Shown here: in pieces, positions 42,401 through 52,942 of the stretch
Numbering within the stretch: the first letter of the stretch is position 1
Layout: each line of letters opens with the position of its first letter
Assembly (NCBI GenBank): GCA_015680685.1
Contig: MNCI01004933.1
Span: 208,855 to 261,796 of the forward strand
Reading direction: 5' to 3'
DNA: 52,942 nucleotides
From: Gnetum montanum
Taxonomy: Eukaryota > Streptophyta > Gnetopsida > Gnetales > Gnetaceae
Notes under the pieces: model-generated
The model's input: only the letters and a program-made list of their open reading frames with translations
What the model was told of the DNA's origin: nothing
The model's database searches: none
Translations under genes and position numbers: made by a program

Positions 42401-43450
42401 GTTCAATAACATAAACCAAGAGCTGGCTCAACTGCCAACTATTTATCCCCCACAGAGCAATAAACCCTTCTACATCTACCTTGCAACTTCTGATTCTTCC
42501 ATTGCATTGATGCTTTGTCAAAAATGTAAATATGGAATCAAGATCTCTGTATATTACCTAAGCCATGCTTTAATTCACTATGAACAATGATACAATGATG
42601 TGGAGAAATCATGCCTCGCCCTTGTCTTCTCCTTGAAAAAATGATGGCATTATCTCTTCCGTAATCAAGTTTAAATCACTTGCAAGAATAATGTACTCTG
42701 TTCCATCACTAACAACATCTATGAGTCGAGTAGGATAGCTAGGTGGAAAGTGATGATCGCAGAGTTTGACCTACTCTATGTTGCTCAATATTCGATAAAA
42801 GGTCAAGTAATAGTTACACAATTGACCATCTTGCCAATGCATGATCAAGCAACGAGTAACCCTAAATTCCCCTATGAGAATGTTAATAGTATAGACACCA
42901 TGCCTAATAACTACGAGTAAATCCTTTATTTCTATGGAGCTTCAACTTCCTGAGGAGGAAGTGCTACGACCATTTTAACATACCCCTCCAAAGAAATCCA
43001 ACCCTTCACCTACCGATTGACCTTTCCTTGTACCAATAACATGGTGGAATACAAAGGTCTTCTTAGAGGCCTTCAAGTGGCTTTGACTTCAAGAATCACA
43101 CATCTTGTAGTTCGAGGTGATTGACAGTTAGTCATTAATCACGTCACAGAAGTTTATGCATGCAAGGCTCTCCATTTCCAACCATATTGTGATTTGACCA
43201 AACATCTGCTAAAGCAATTAGTAGACATGGATATACAGCATGTCCCTAGGAGCAAAAACACCATTTCCGATGCACTTGCTACACTAGCCTTAAACATGAT
43301 ACCTGAAATGTTCCATGCGTTGCCTAGCTCTATAACAAATTGTGCTGAACCTATAACTAGTTCTCTCAATGAACTGCCTATAGCATCTGTTAGCACAACA
43401 CACAAAATAGAATTGTATGATGACATAAAAGAGTACCTTTTATGAGGCAA
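42401..43450 (+). pseudogene. E2 RNase H and second RNase H
   Basis: The gypsy RNase H begins PFYIYLATSDSSIALMLCQ. The second, Tat-specific one has LYFYGAS, where the first catalytic Asp of E1 (LYFDGAS) is Tyr, then VEYKGL, VVRGD and SDALATLAL. Several TAG/TAA/TGA stops interrupt it. Confirms the dual RNase H arrangement in both elements. Confidence 0.85.
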
Positions 43451-44650
43451 ACCTCTGCAACATTTGACAAATGCTCAAAAAGATGTTGTGCAAAAACTCT
43501 CTCAACAATATGCATTAATAGTAGACACCTTGTGTTGCAAATCCTATGAAGGCATTTTCTTGATGTGTGTTAGTAACATCGATGGTCAAATGATTGTAGA
43601 AAAAGTCCACGAAGGACTTTGTGAAGGGCACATAGCACCCAAAGCAATGACCACAAAGATTAGGCACTTGGGCTACTACTGGCCACACATGGAGTACGAT
43701 TGCCTCTTCAAGGTTAGGACATGTGAGATTTGCCAAAGGCATGGTAACCTAATGCATGTTCCACCTAATGAATTGCACACAAGAAAAATCACATGGCTAT
43801 TCCAAAGATGGGGATTAGACTGAATTGGACCAATAACGCCATCATCCTCTGCAGGACATAGCTTCATTATCACTGCAACTGAATGCTTCAGAAAATGGGT
43901 AGAAGCTATTCCCCTTAGGAATACCACTTATAAACACATTTGCACTTTCATAATAGAAAACATCGTGACCCATTTTGGTATTCTGATGACCATCGTTACA
44001 GACAATGGGCCACAGTTCAACAGTGCAGATACTAAAAGCTTTTGTAAAAGCCTGGGTATTAAACATGCATTCTCGTCAACTTACTACCCACAGAGTAATG
44101 CTCAAGTAGAGGCTACAAACAAAACTATCATAATGGTGCTCAAAAATATGTTAAATCAGAGCAAGAGGTAATGGCATGAACAATTAGTTTATGCATTATG
44201 GGCATATAGAACGATGCATCGAACACCTACAGGTAAAACTCCATATAGTCTTGTATATGGATTTGAAGCTATTTTATCTTTGGAGTTATAGGTTCCCTTG
44301 TTGTGGATAGCTCTCTCAGGCCTCCTTAAAGAAAGCCAAAGCAATGAAATGCGCATTGCTAACCTTGACTTAGTGGAGGAAGAATGTGTGTGAACACTTG
44401 ATCAGATCGAGTGTACCAGAAACAATAGTGGCAATGACACAAACACGATTTTCATAAGAGCCTAATTAAAGAAGGAGACCTAGTCCTTAAGGCCATCCAT
44501 GAACATCTAGATAAATTCTCAGCCAACTAGGAAGGGCCTTACTTAGTCACCAAGGCATACAATAACGAAGCACTCAAACTTGCTGACATGGATGGGAACG
44601 AGTTTGCTAATCCTACAAATCACCTGTACCTAAAACGGTACTATGTCTGA
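43451..44650 (+). pseudogene. E2 integrase
   Basis: Zinc region HEGLCEGH...CEICQRH, core with WGLD, TDNGPQF and YYPQSNAQVEATN (catalytic Glu present). The C-terminal part reads WAYRTMHRTPTGKTPY, then EGPYLVTKAYN and LYLKRYYV. The frame is the same as RT apart from the shifted part. Stops near 43445, 43822, 44170 and in the C-terminal part, where the frame also shifts. Confidence 0.88.
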
Positions 44651-44667
44651 TGAACTTAAGGTACATA

Positions 44668-44994
44668 ATGGTCCTGGCATCATGACCTAAAACTGATAAC
44701 ATAGAATGGTCCTGGGGCTATGACTTGAAACTGGAATCACAGAGTGTCCTGAGACATGACAGTAAATTGACACAACAGAACTCTATCTGGTATGACACTA
44801 AACTACCATATTTGTTCTCCATGACGTGAAACTATCATCCAGAGTCCACTAAGACTCTAAACTAGTTTGCCTCTTCACAGTCCGCTATGACTATAAACTA
44901 GCAATGCACCATCCACTACGATGCTAAAATGACACTGTCCAAAGGGTTATGATGTGAAACTAACCTGCAATAGTCTGCTAAGACTATAAACTAG
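44668..44994 (+). repeat. E2 hairpin array after integrase (about 10 units)
   Basis: Clear units are GGTC/GACC (44670-44687, 10-nt loop), AGTC/GACT at 44843-44856, 44879-44892 and 44972-44985, each followed by CTAAACTAG or ATAAACTAG. Others keep GAC plus the AAACTA tail but have lost the 5' arm. It begins about 20 bp after the pol stop. Confidence 0.75.
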
Positions 44995-46173
44995 CGACAT
45001 CAACAACAACTAGGTAATACTTGAAAAGATATGTTGCTACAATTGGCTATACGTGTTCCACAAAGACTTGTTGCCCAATTTGTTTCATAGACCCTAATGA
45101 AGCTGATGTTGTTCATGATTCTATCCACTTTGAAATTTCACACAGTGGCTCCATATCCTTGGTTGTTTTCAAGTTTAAATTACTTATTTAACTGAATCAT
45201 TATTGGTTTTCTTATCTTCTTGGAGTTGTGTTTGTAGGATGACACGCTAGAGGCGTTCATGCACAGACGCACTTCATCATGACGACAAGGTATCACATTC
45301 TTCCTAACACCTGCAACTGAGTTAATCAATCCATTCATAAGTACATTTCCCATACATTTCCTATTCACCATCATGTTCCCCTTATTCAATTACATCCCCT
45401 TGATACATTCTACTCATCCCAATGCTCTTGATACACTATTGCACACTGTGTTTCTCTAAGCAGTTGCAACGCAAAACACAGTACACGGTACATGAGACAA
45501 ATGTAGGTGCATGAGCACTAGTACAACCCTAAAAGCAAGTTCTTTCAAAAGGAATAAAAAAAAGGGGGAAAAGAAAAACAACAAAAAAACAAAAAAAAAT
45601 AAAAAAAAATAGAACAAAAGAATCAAATAGAAAAATGCATGGAAAAGGTCTTTCTGACCCTGTTGACATCATAGACCAAAGACCATTGGCTCTTCTCATA
45701 CAAGCCTCATGGGGGAAGGCAATTATCTTAGAAAAACAGTTACACTCATGTCATAAATGATCATGTTGCACATCATCGTGTGGCTTTGGATGTTTACAAT
45801 GGGCTCTCATAAACACTCTACAAGGGTCACGTTTCTCCAAAGAATGCACCTCCTATGTCTTGGTTCCATGTTTGCTAAACATCGGCTACCGACAATGACT
45901 AAAGATATGGCTTGTTCATGTGAGAGCATTCCTCTTCCATAATTCCAACAGCAATTATAACCCTTGATCAACTCTTAATTTTCCTTGTTATAACCAATCC
46001 CCTTGCATGTTGAACTACACTTCCTCAATCCCATGTGCTTTTGAACATGGTGCGATGACGTCCAGCCAGGGGCTGATAGATAATGCTTGGTACCTAGTTG
46101 GCCGTGGTGCTTTGTGCTTCTTTGTCGATGCCTCTTGGGTGGATTCCTTCAAACGTCAACAAAGACGGGCCAA
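44995..46173 (+). other. E2 3' untranslated region
   Basis: No gene is supported. It contains a purine-rich tract (GGAATAAAAAAAAGGGGGAA, from 45551) and ends with AAAGACGGGCCAA directly before the 3' LTR, a weak polypurine tract. Confidence 0.55.
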
Positions 46174-47957
46174 TGAAACACCACTAATTTTGTCCTAACA
46201 CTTTGAAACGAGAACAACTCAGGCTGAGGCAAAAATTTGACTAAGGCATGTAACTCATGCTTGGCTTGTCAAGCCAGCTTGCTTAACCTCAGCTTGTCAA
46301 GCTAGCTTGCTCACACTCTACTTATCAAGCTACCTTGCCCTCAACATGGGCAACTCCAACGACTCCAAAATCAAGTAAAAAATGATCCAAATCTGAGGGT
46401 GCAAGCCATCCTCGAGGGTCATTATTGTCCAATTCACGTATCAGCATTCAAGAGTTTAGATTTCGAGTCAAATTGTACAAATTTTCTCACTCATGGTGTG
46501 GTCATGCTAAGGTCACGCTGGTAGCATGAGTATAGCATGGCCAACTCTAAGAGCCTAAAAAACATAGTCAAAATGATTTGATTTCAAAGGTGCAAGTCAT
46601 CCTTAGGGTTCATTGTTGACAACTTCATGTCCCAGCCTCTAGAATCCCAAATTTCAGGTCCAAAATTGCAAATTTTTTGTAGCTCATGCTGTGGTCAAGC
46701 TGAGCTTACATTGGCAGCGTGAGTCCAGCGTGAGCTACCAAAAGTGGTTTAAAATAAGGCACATCCAAGCTCAATTTTTGACTTTCAGATCACTTTCAAG
46801 GTCAACCATAGTTAGAAAATTGTTGTACTTAAGAAATAGGCTTCAAAGGTTAAAACTTAGTGTGAAATATGTCACTTTTAGCTCACTCATGCCTAGGTCA
46901 CACTGAGGTCATGTTGGAAGCGTGACTATAGTGTGAATGCAGTGTGAGTATTGATCATGCCTGGTCAAAATCACACCAAACACACGCTGAGGAAATGCCA
47001 ATACAAAATCAACTCAAGCTAGAAGTTCTAGTGAAACAGAGATGCCTCAAAAAGCCACAAAACCACTCAAATCGACATCTTGTAGTAGTCAATTCAAAGA
47101 TCAAGAAGTTTCAAGAGAGCCAGAGTCAATCTCTCTTATTGTACATTATTATTTTCATTGTAAATTTTCATCATTTGTGAGCTTGTTAGGATCTTACACT
47201 CCAAATTGTATCTACTTCCATGGGTGTAAGCTAGCTTGCATAAGCCAATACATTTTGTAAGATACAGTGCATTCGGTCAAGAATGTAGCCCGCCTATGCA
47301 TGTCCAATTGAGACGTAGCTATCCATCTAACACCTATCACATGATCCAATTTCCTCTCATTTCTCATCCATTGATCCATTTATGAGTTCCATATTCGAAC
47401 CTAGCTAAACCTTATAAATACCCCATCCATTCACATAAATGGGGTTGGCAATTTTGAAGGTTGACAGCTTAGGAAACACTAACTAGCAACTTTTGGACAC
47501 TTGGGTACACCTGACTCCTAGCATCTAAGCACTTGCAAGCACATCACCTTGGGGTTTAGTGCTTGACTTGCCATCCACACATGTAGCTATGCTTTGACTG
47601 GTGCACATTCATTCTAAGAAATAAAATACAATTCATTTTTTCCTTCCATTATATTATTTACTCTATTTTAAATTCAGTTTATGCTTCATTTACAATACAG
47701 TTCTGTCTACACTCTATTTGCATTTCGTGCATCACTATTTACATTTTGATCATCAGTTATGATAACCTTAGCACAAGCCATAGCTTATGTTCAGGGCAGT
47801 CCTTGGTTGATTTGCGTGGAAACCATCCCAGACACTCTGTCTTCATTTCCTTTTCCAGCTTGCCCCACACGAAGGTAGGGTTAGCTGTGCCTATCCGACA
47901 ATCTTTCAGTGTTTGTTTTTTCCTTCTAGTCTTACGTCGATGATTTTGGTCAGTACA
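46174..47957 (+). repeat. E2 3' LTR
   Basis: 1,784 bp, TGAAACACCAC...GTCAGTACA, colinear with the 5' LTR. TATA box at 47413-47420. The hairpin arms seen in the 5' copy are partly decayed here. No gene is seen. Confidence 0.93.
47413..47420 (+). promoter_or_regulatory. TATA box of E2 3' LTR
   Basis: TATAAATA, same place as in the 5' LTR. Confidence 0.6.
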
Positions 47958-47962
47958 GGAAC
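47958..47962. repeat. Right target-site duplication of E2
   Basis: ggaac, against ggcac on the left. Confidence 0.65.
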
Positions 47963-49560
47963 ATTCCAAACAATGTTATGATGCATGGATAAGAAGAGTC
48001 AAATTTCAACCTAATAATAAGTTTCTTTATTGAAATCCCATGCATGTGCCATAATGCACTAAATTTCAAAAATTATGGGAAGGACCTTATATCATACATG
48101 CAACTTTTCCTTCCAAAGCCATAATCATCTATCACCCATTGAACCCTTAGGAACATTTTTTGGTCAAAATACAATAAGTTAAGTCATTCCTAGAAACTAG
48201 AGTAAACAACAACACTAACACCTCTACATTAGAATAAGTGCACTCTATTTTTCATATCTCCTCCTCTCAACATAGTCATGGGAGAGAAGGCCATCTAGAA
48301 TAATACTTTGATGCAACTAACCAAAATTTCATCTTTTTCTTACATAGTTCTTTATATGTTTTTTATTTTTCTTGAATATTTTCCTATTTATTCTATATAT
48401 TTTTCATTTTCTTTTTTCTCTTATTAATTTCCTTTAGTTTTATTGGAAATCCTAGATTTTGTTATTGCTACTACAATTGTGGAAAGTATTAAAACAAGCT
48501 ATCATTATTATGATTGGTTAAAAAGAAGATCAATTTTTGTGTTTGGATTATGTTCTTTACTAATACTCTTTCAATTTTTTGGTGGCATCTGGTAGTGAGA
48601 TCTTGACATCCATCCATTCCATATGTTCCCTATGTAATTAGTATCCTAGGAGCATAAGGTTATTTCAAATTAAAACTTAAAAATTAATCAATGATCATGA
48701 TACTCAAAACTAGGAAGGACTAATTGGGAATGGAAAAGGGTATGACCTCAAAGGAACTTGATATGGTTTCTCTCAATAGTATTCTTAAATTCTATAAAAT
48801 TCCAATGCTATATCATCACTATTATCATCAATCATAAAGGAAAACATGTCTTTGCATGGTATGATTCCAATGAAAAAATAATAAAATAAATAAAAAACAA
48901 CAGAAGAATTCAAAGCATACCCTATAAATTGAATAATGGACTTAAAGCACTAGTTATGGGGCTAGAAAGACATGTTACCCATGTCTAAAGACACCCATTT
49001 AACTAAGGCCTTCTTTGCTTCCTTCCATTTTCTTCTTCTCTTAAAGTGATTATTTTCCTTTGGGGTTGCCCTAGACTTTTGATCGATACAAGGTAGGCAC
49101 CTGTCAATGCAAGGATACTGAAAGAAGAATGAACTTGTTAGCAAACTAGGATGAACTAGTATTATATAATCCTAATTACATTTTCCACTAGAAACCTTAT
49201 CTCAGTAAGGTGCCGATTATCTGTTTCACATCCTTTCTCCATTGTTTATTTACCATCTTACTGCCACATATAATAGGAAATTGTTTAATTCTATTTCTAG
49301 AACACATAACCCATGGATAATTACTTCCATTAGTATGGGATTTAACTTAACTCAACCATTCATCATTCTTGGGCCCCCCAACTCCTTACAATGGAGATAT
49401 GCAAGGGTACAAGAGGTTGATGCTTCCTTTTGGAAGGATCCACTTAAATTCCTTTGGTTTGCATTGACTTAAATTCCCTACCTAAGATTCCTTGCTTAAT
49501 TAGTCATTCCAGTAGCATTTCAACATCCAATTTTGCACTATTTGGCATCCTAACTTCATC
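47963..49560 (+). mobile_element. E3: right visible part (integrase end and 3' region)
   Basis: Resumes with YDAWIRRVKFQPNNKFL and LWEGPYIIHATFPS, the integrase C-terminal domain (to about 48190). The non-coding stretch after that aligns in places with the 3' region of E4 (48842-49560 with 34915-35600). No copy of an LTR resembling that of E4 was recognised further right. Confidence 0.75.
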
Positions 49561-50218
49561 CACACCTAATTGAATTGCTTCTCTTAGACTTAACCTACTC
49601 TTTTTTCATGTTTTTACCATCCTTCTTGATCTTTATAACTTCCATTTTGCTCTTGTTTTGTTATAAAACTCATGAAATTCCTTCATTTCTTAATTTGAAA
49701 AATAGCTAAGAATAACTACATCAATGCAGACCCATTGATGTAGTATAAGAAGTATAAATATATATATTTCTATGGGATACTTAGCTTATTTTTCACCATT
49801 TTCAAACATAGGTAGAGGAGTTTTTATAATTCTGTAGAGCCTAAGAACTTTCTGAGCCTCATAACTCAGATACTAGTTATCCATTTTCATCCATTTTTTG
49901 ATCCTTGAGCTACCAAAGGTAAGCTTTACATTATGGGGGATACCAAACTTTGGTTTTTTTAGAAAATGTTTCAAAATGGTTCTAACTTCCCATGGTCAGT
50001 CTATTAAAATAATATTAAACTAATCACCAAAAAGGATCAATACTAATGAAAAAATTATGATAGCTAAAGAATAAAATAATCTTAAAATAATACAATTAGC
50101 TAAGATCACAAACTAGCACTTAAATGGTCAAACCTTTATACCCAAAAATTTTGACATTACTTGATCTAATAAAGAAATGTATGCAAAGAATTAGAGATTA
50201 TGAACTAAAAAATTAGTC
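49561..50218. other. A/T-rich sequence, unassigned
   Basis: No frame or repeat recognised apart from a short TATATATA run near 49758. Could hold the end of E3 or its diverged LTR. Confidence 0.3.
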
Positions 50219-52900
50219 ATGTGTTACTTTTATGATCACATATGGCACCAAAATGAGCATCATAAGAAGGAGGGCCTTTGTAGCCTAGGAAAAAGTATCC
50301 TCAAGGAGAAAGAAGCCAGTAATAACAATAATTGCAATAGCCCCAAGAGTAAGAAGCTAATGTTAGTCATGATAGTGGACCTCTTTGGGAGGAACTCAAA
50401 GTGAAATTTTTTAGGTAGATTTTGACTAGAAAAATAAGCCAATCTAGGTAGGACAAGGATCTAAGGCCAAGGCCTAACTTGGAGGTCATTCTTATGGAGG
50501 CCTTTTTGGAGCATATCAAGACTAAAGAGGTCCAAATTTCTATTCTTCAAGAGTAGAAATTTGGATCCTTCTTAGAGTTAGCACCATTGAAGGTTCAAAC
50601 ATAATTACAGGGGCCTTCATTGTGGTTCATTCTTTATAACAATGAAGAATGGTAGATGAGGGAGAATTATTTGGTTAAGATAAAGAACATAACCATATTC
50701 TCCTCGATTGAACCATCACAGAGGTTCTTGATTTGCCTAACATAGGGGTAATGTTGGCTAAGATATCCACTTAGGAAGACCTAGAAGGTAAGAAGGAATA
50801 TGTTTAGTGATGGCCTAATGTGGACCATAAGGAGTACAATGCCCATACAAAGATGGAAAGAGAAAACTTCAAGATTGTATCCTATTATCTAAACCCAAAA
50901 ATGATGTCCAGTAAGGTGATAACCTTCTCTACCAAGGCATGTGATACTCTAAGAAGAAAATTCCTAGTCAACCTACCCAAACTCATTATTTTAGAGACTG
51001 AAAAATGCTTCAAGGGAAGGCTAGGAAGACACTCCCATTCCTATGTCTAATTCATAAGTTATGTAACAGGGAAGAAATAGCGCACTATTCTAATGATATG
51101 ATCCATTTCACTCCTAGTACATCTTGGTAGAGGATGATGAAGGATAAGGTAGTGGTAAAGTTGTAAGAAGAGGACTAGCCACCACCACCACTACCTACAA
51201 TTGTAGAGACTATACTAAAATGCTTGTAGCTATCAAAAAACCTAGAAAACATTGGGAGTAGTATCTGTAGCAATAGTAGGGATTTATAGGTAGTGGGAAG
51301 TCATCGATGTACCATCTAATCATGAGCAATAAGGTCACAAGGATCATAAGTTGGCTAGATAGTGAAACAACCCTACTGTTCTTCACACTGATCAATGAGA
51401 CACCACTAGGCCTAATCCAAGTGTTAGGGAGGTTACAACGTCTATTTCTAGACAAACATTCCCTAAGATTTTAAGAAATGCTATGGCCTTCTTTGTCATG
51501 TTGGATGAAGGTGAGAAAGAAATTATCCTTGTGATGCAACATAAGGGCTATAATAGATGGTAGTAGAGATGGGAGCTAACAAGGTAGTATAGGTCCTAAA
51601 GACTCTTGTGTATCTATACTATATATCACTATCATGTTATATGTCCATGTCTAAAGGAGTTAGAAGTAGTTAGATGAGCATTTCCTAACATGAGAAGTGG
51701 TTGGAAAGACTAGTTGGTGATGGGTAACCACTTTTGAAGATCTTTGATCTTCCAAATGAAATCACTAGAAACTAGTCACACCTGCTTAAGATAAGAGATA
51801 AATTTTTGATCATCAATGTAAAACTAGAGGAGGCCACTATAACCAATTGAGGATTGGATACCAAAGTTGCTAAGTTGAGATCCCATCTCTCTAAACTTGC
51901 AATTCTTAAGTTAGAGCTTATACAAGATAAATATTTTCAACAACTTTAACAAAAGCTTCAAGCAACTGAGAATGCAAAGGAGAGGTAATCTTTGATGCAT
52001 TCATCTTAGAGGCCATGGCCAACAACAATGACAATGACCTATTGTAGATTTGCAAGGAGAACTTAGTCCTCACTAAGGATAATCATCACCTATAGAATGC
52101 TAAGGAGTAGAAAGACCAATTGGTTGAGTTCATACATTAGCACTAGGAGTAGCTTTACAAGATAAATTTGGATTTGAGGAAGTTGGCAGCAAAAAATTGT
52201 AATATGTTACTAGAGAAAGTCCTTGGCCTTTGCTAGAATACTATAATTAAGGTTGCAGCCTAGAAAAATAAGGTCTTGAAATATAAATAAGTGAAAAAGG
52301 TTAGACTACTTAAGAAGATCAACAAGAATGAGTTAAAATTGGTGAAGACAAAGACGAATGAGATTCTCCAACAACTCTAGCAAAGAGATGATGTATGACA
52401 ACTCAACTATGATGGATTGAATGCATACAAAAAAGTGAAAATCCATCTAAAGGACTTGCAAATTGAAAAGATGATAGAATATATGAAGCTTCCCAACCTT
52501 TATAATGTAAACTTGGTAATGATAATAATGAGAAGGCTAAGAACAGAGTTAGAAAATTAGGTTACCAAAACCTATTTTCTCTACAAGACAAAGTTCAATC
52601 TCCACGAAGAGACAAAACAAAAGTTAAAGATAGTCAAAGTAGAGCTTAATGTTCTTAGATGTAAATTTACTGATCAATGATATGCTTCTGAGAACTTGGT
52701 AGCAAGGATGAATGACTACTATGAGTTGTAGAGCCTTGTAAAAATATTTTACATTGAATGTAAAATCTTCATAGCTTTCTTTATGTAAAATCTTCATAGC
52801 TTTGTTTTGTAACATAAAGAAATTATTTTCCTTAATGTCATGCTCATGGAATATCCCTATACTATCCCATGTCAATGAAGTTTCCTAGACCATCTATAAT
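50219..52900 (+). pseudogene. Unrecognised coding region, heavily decayed, with coiled-coil C-terminus
   Basis: Plus-strand reading frames carry protein-like sequence broken by many TAG/TAA codons. Pieces include DLEGKKEYV, WPNVDHKEYNAH, FKIVSYYLNPKMMSSKV, ACDTLRRKFLVNLPKLI, EKCFKGRLGRHSH and, further on, FPKILRNAMAFFVMLDEGEKE. From 51960 to 52720 there is a long Lys/Leu/Glu-rich coiled coil (e.g. LKKINKNELKLVKTK). I do not recognise the family. It may be an extra gene of another retroelement or a dead host gene. The density of stops is like E3, suggesting similar age. Confidence 0.45.
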
Positions 52901-52942
52901 CCATGAAGCAAAGAGGAGAAAATGAAAGGATTTCTAGATGCT

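Larger units (their letters stand above)
21805..47957 (+). mobile_element. E2: complete Tat-type Ty3/gypsy element with nested E4
   Basis: Two LTRs of 1,783 and 1,784 bp flank gag, protease, hairpin array, opposite-strand gene, pol, and a second hairpin array. Without E4 and one copy of its duplication the element is about 18.9 kb, very large even for plant Ty3/gypsy. LTRs differ at roughly 9 of the first 100 aligned positions by eye, so the insertion is old. It lies in the integrase gene of E3. Confidence 0.92.

Noticed and set aside
49561-50218. 3' LTR of E3
   Set aside because: Expected here from the E4 layout, but no similarity to the E4 LTR or TG...CA ends with a matching partner could be seen.

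Overview
The window is intergenic DNA from a plant with a large, repeat-rich genome, probably a seed plant; I cannot name the species. Almost every base I can assign belongs to Ty3/gypsy LTR retrotransposons nested in each other. I see no host housekeeping gene, tRNA, rRNA or CRISPR array. Most in-frame stops look like C-to-T decay of methylated DNA.

Layout. E3, an old plus-strand Athila-like element, is the outer layer (17344-21804, resuming at 47963). Two minus-strand Tat-type copies sit at the left. E1b (13778-17343) interrupts the gag of E3. E1 (1-13777, running off the left edge) starts inside the gag of E1b. On the right, E2 (21805-47957, plus strand, Tat-type) is complete, with two 1.78-kb LTRs and a near-matching 5-bp duplication (ggcac/ggaac), and it interrupts the integrase of E3. 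E4 (30087-37291), a pol-less relative of E3 with a perfect cacca duplication, sits inside E2. The last 2.7 kb (50.2-52.9 kb) is a heavily decayed coding region I do not recognise.

Main observation. E1 and E2 share an unusual architecture. Gag-protease is followed by an array of short hairpins, then by a multi-exon gene on the opposite strand, and only then by the RT-RNase H-integrase frame. In E1 this antisense gene can be read as eight exons (3475-7550, about 1,096 codons), and the predicted exon lengths keep one frame through all seven junctions. In E2 the same gene is decayed but still recognisable on the minus strand (28414-39269). Its splice sites match at homologous positions and phases, and exon B is exactly 450 nt in both. 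The N-terminal part resembles FCP1/NIF-type HAD phosphatases but lacks the second catalytic Asp; the rest is unrecognised and ends in a coiled coil. Introns on the opposite strand would survive retrotransposition because the genomic RNA presents them in the wrong orientation for splicing.

The hairpin arrays lie between the convergent gag-protease and antisense gene, and in E2 also before and after pol. Their stems differ between E1 (GGCC/GGCC) and E2 (AGTC/GACT and others) by paired, compensatory changes, while the TTAAACTAG tail is kept. On the sense strand of E1, a GTAAGT after the protease stop and a CTAAC...TTTTGCAG just before pol could bound a 5.6-kb intron containing the array and the antisense gene. 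This recalls the protease-RT intron known from Ogre elements.
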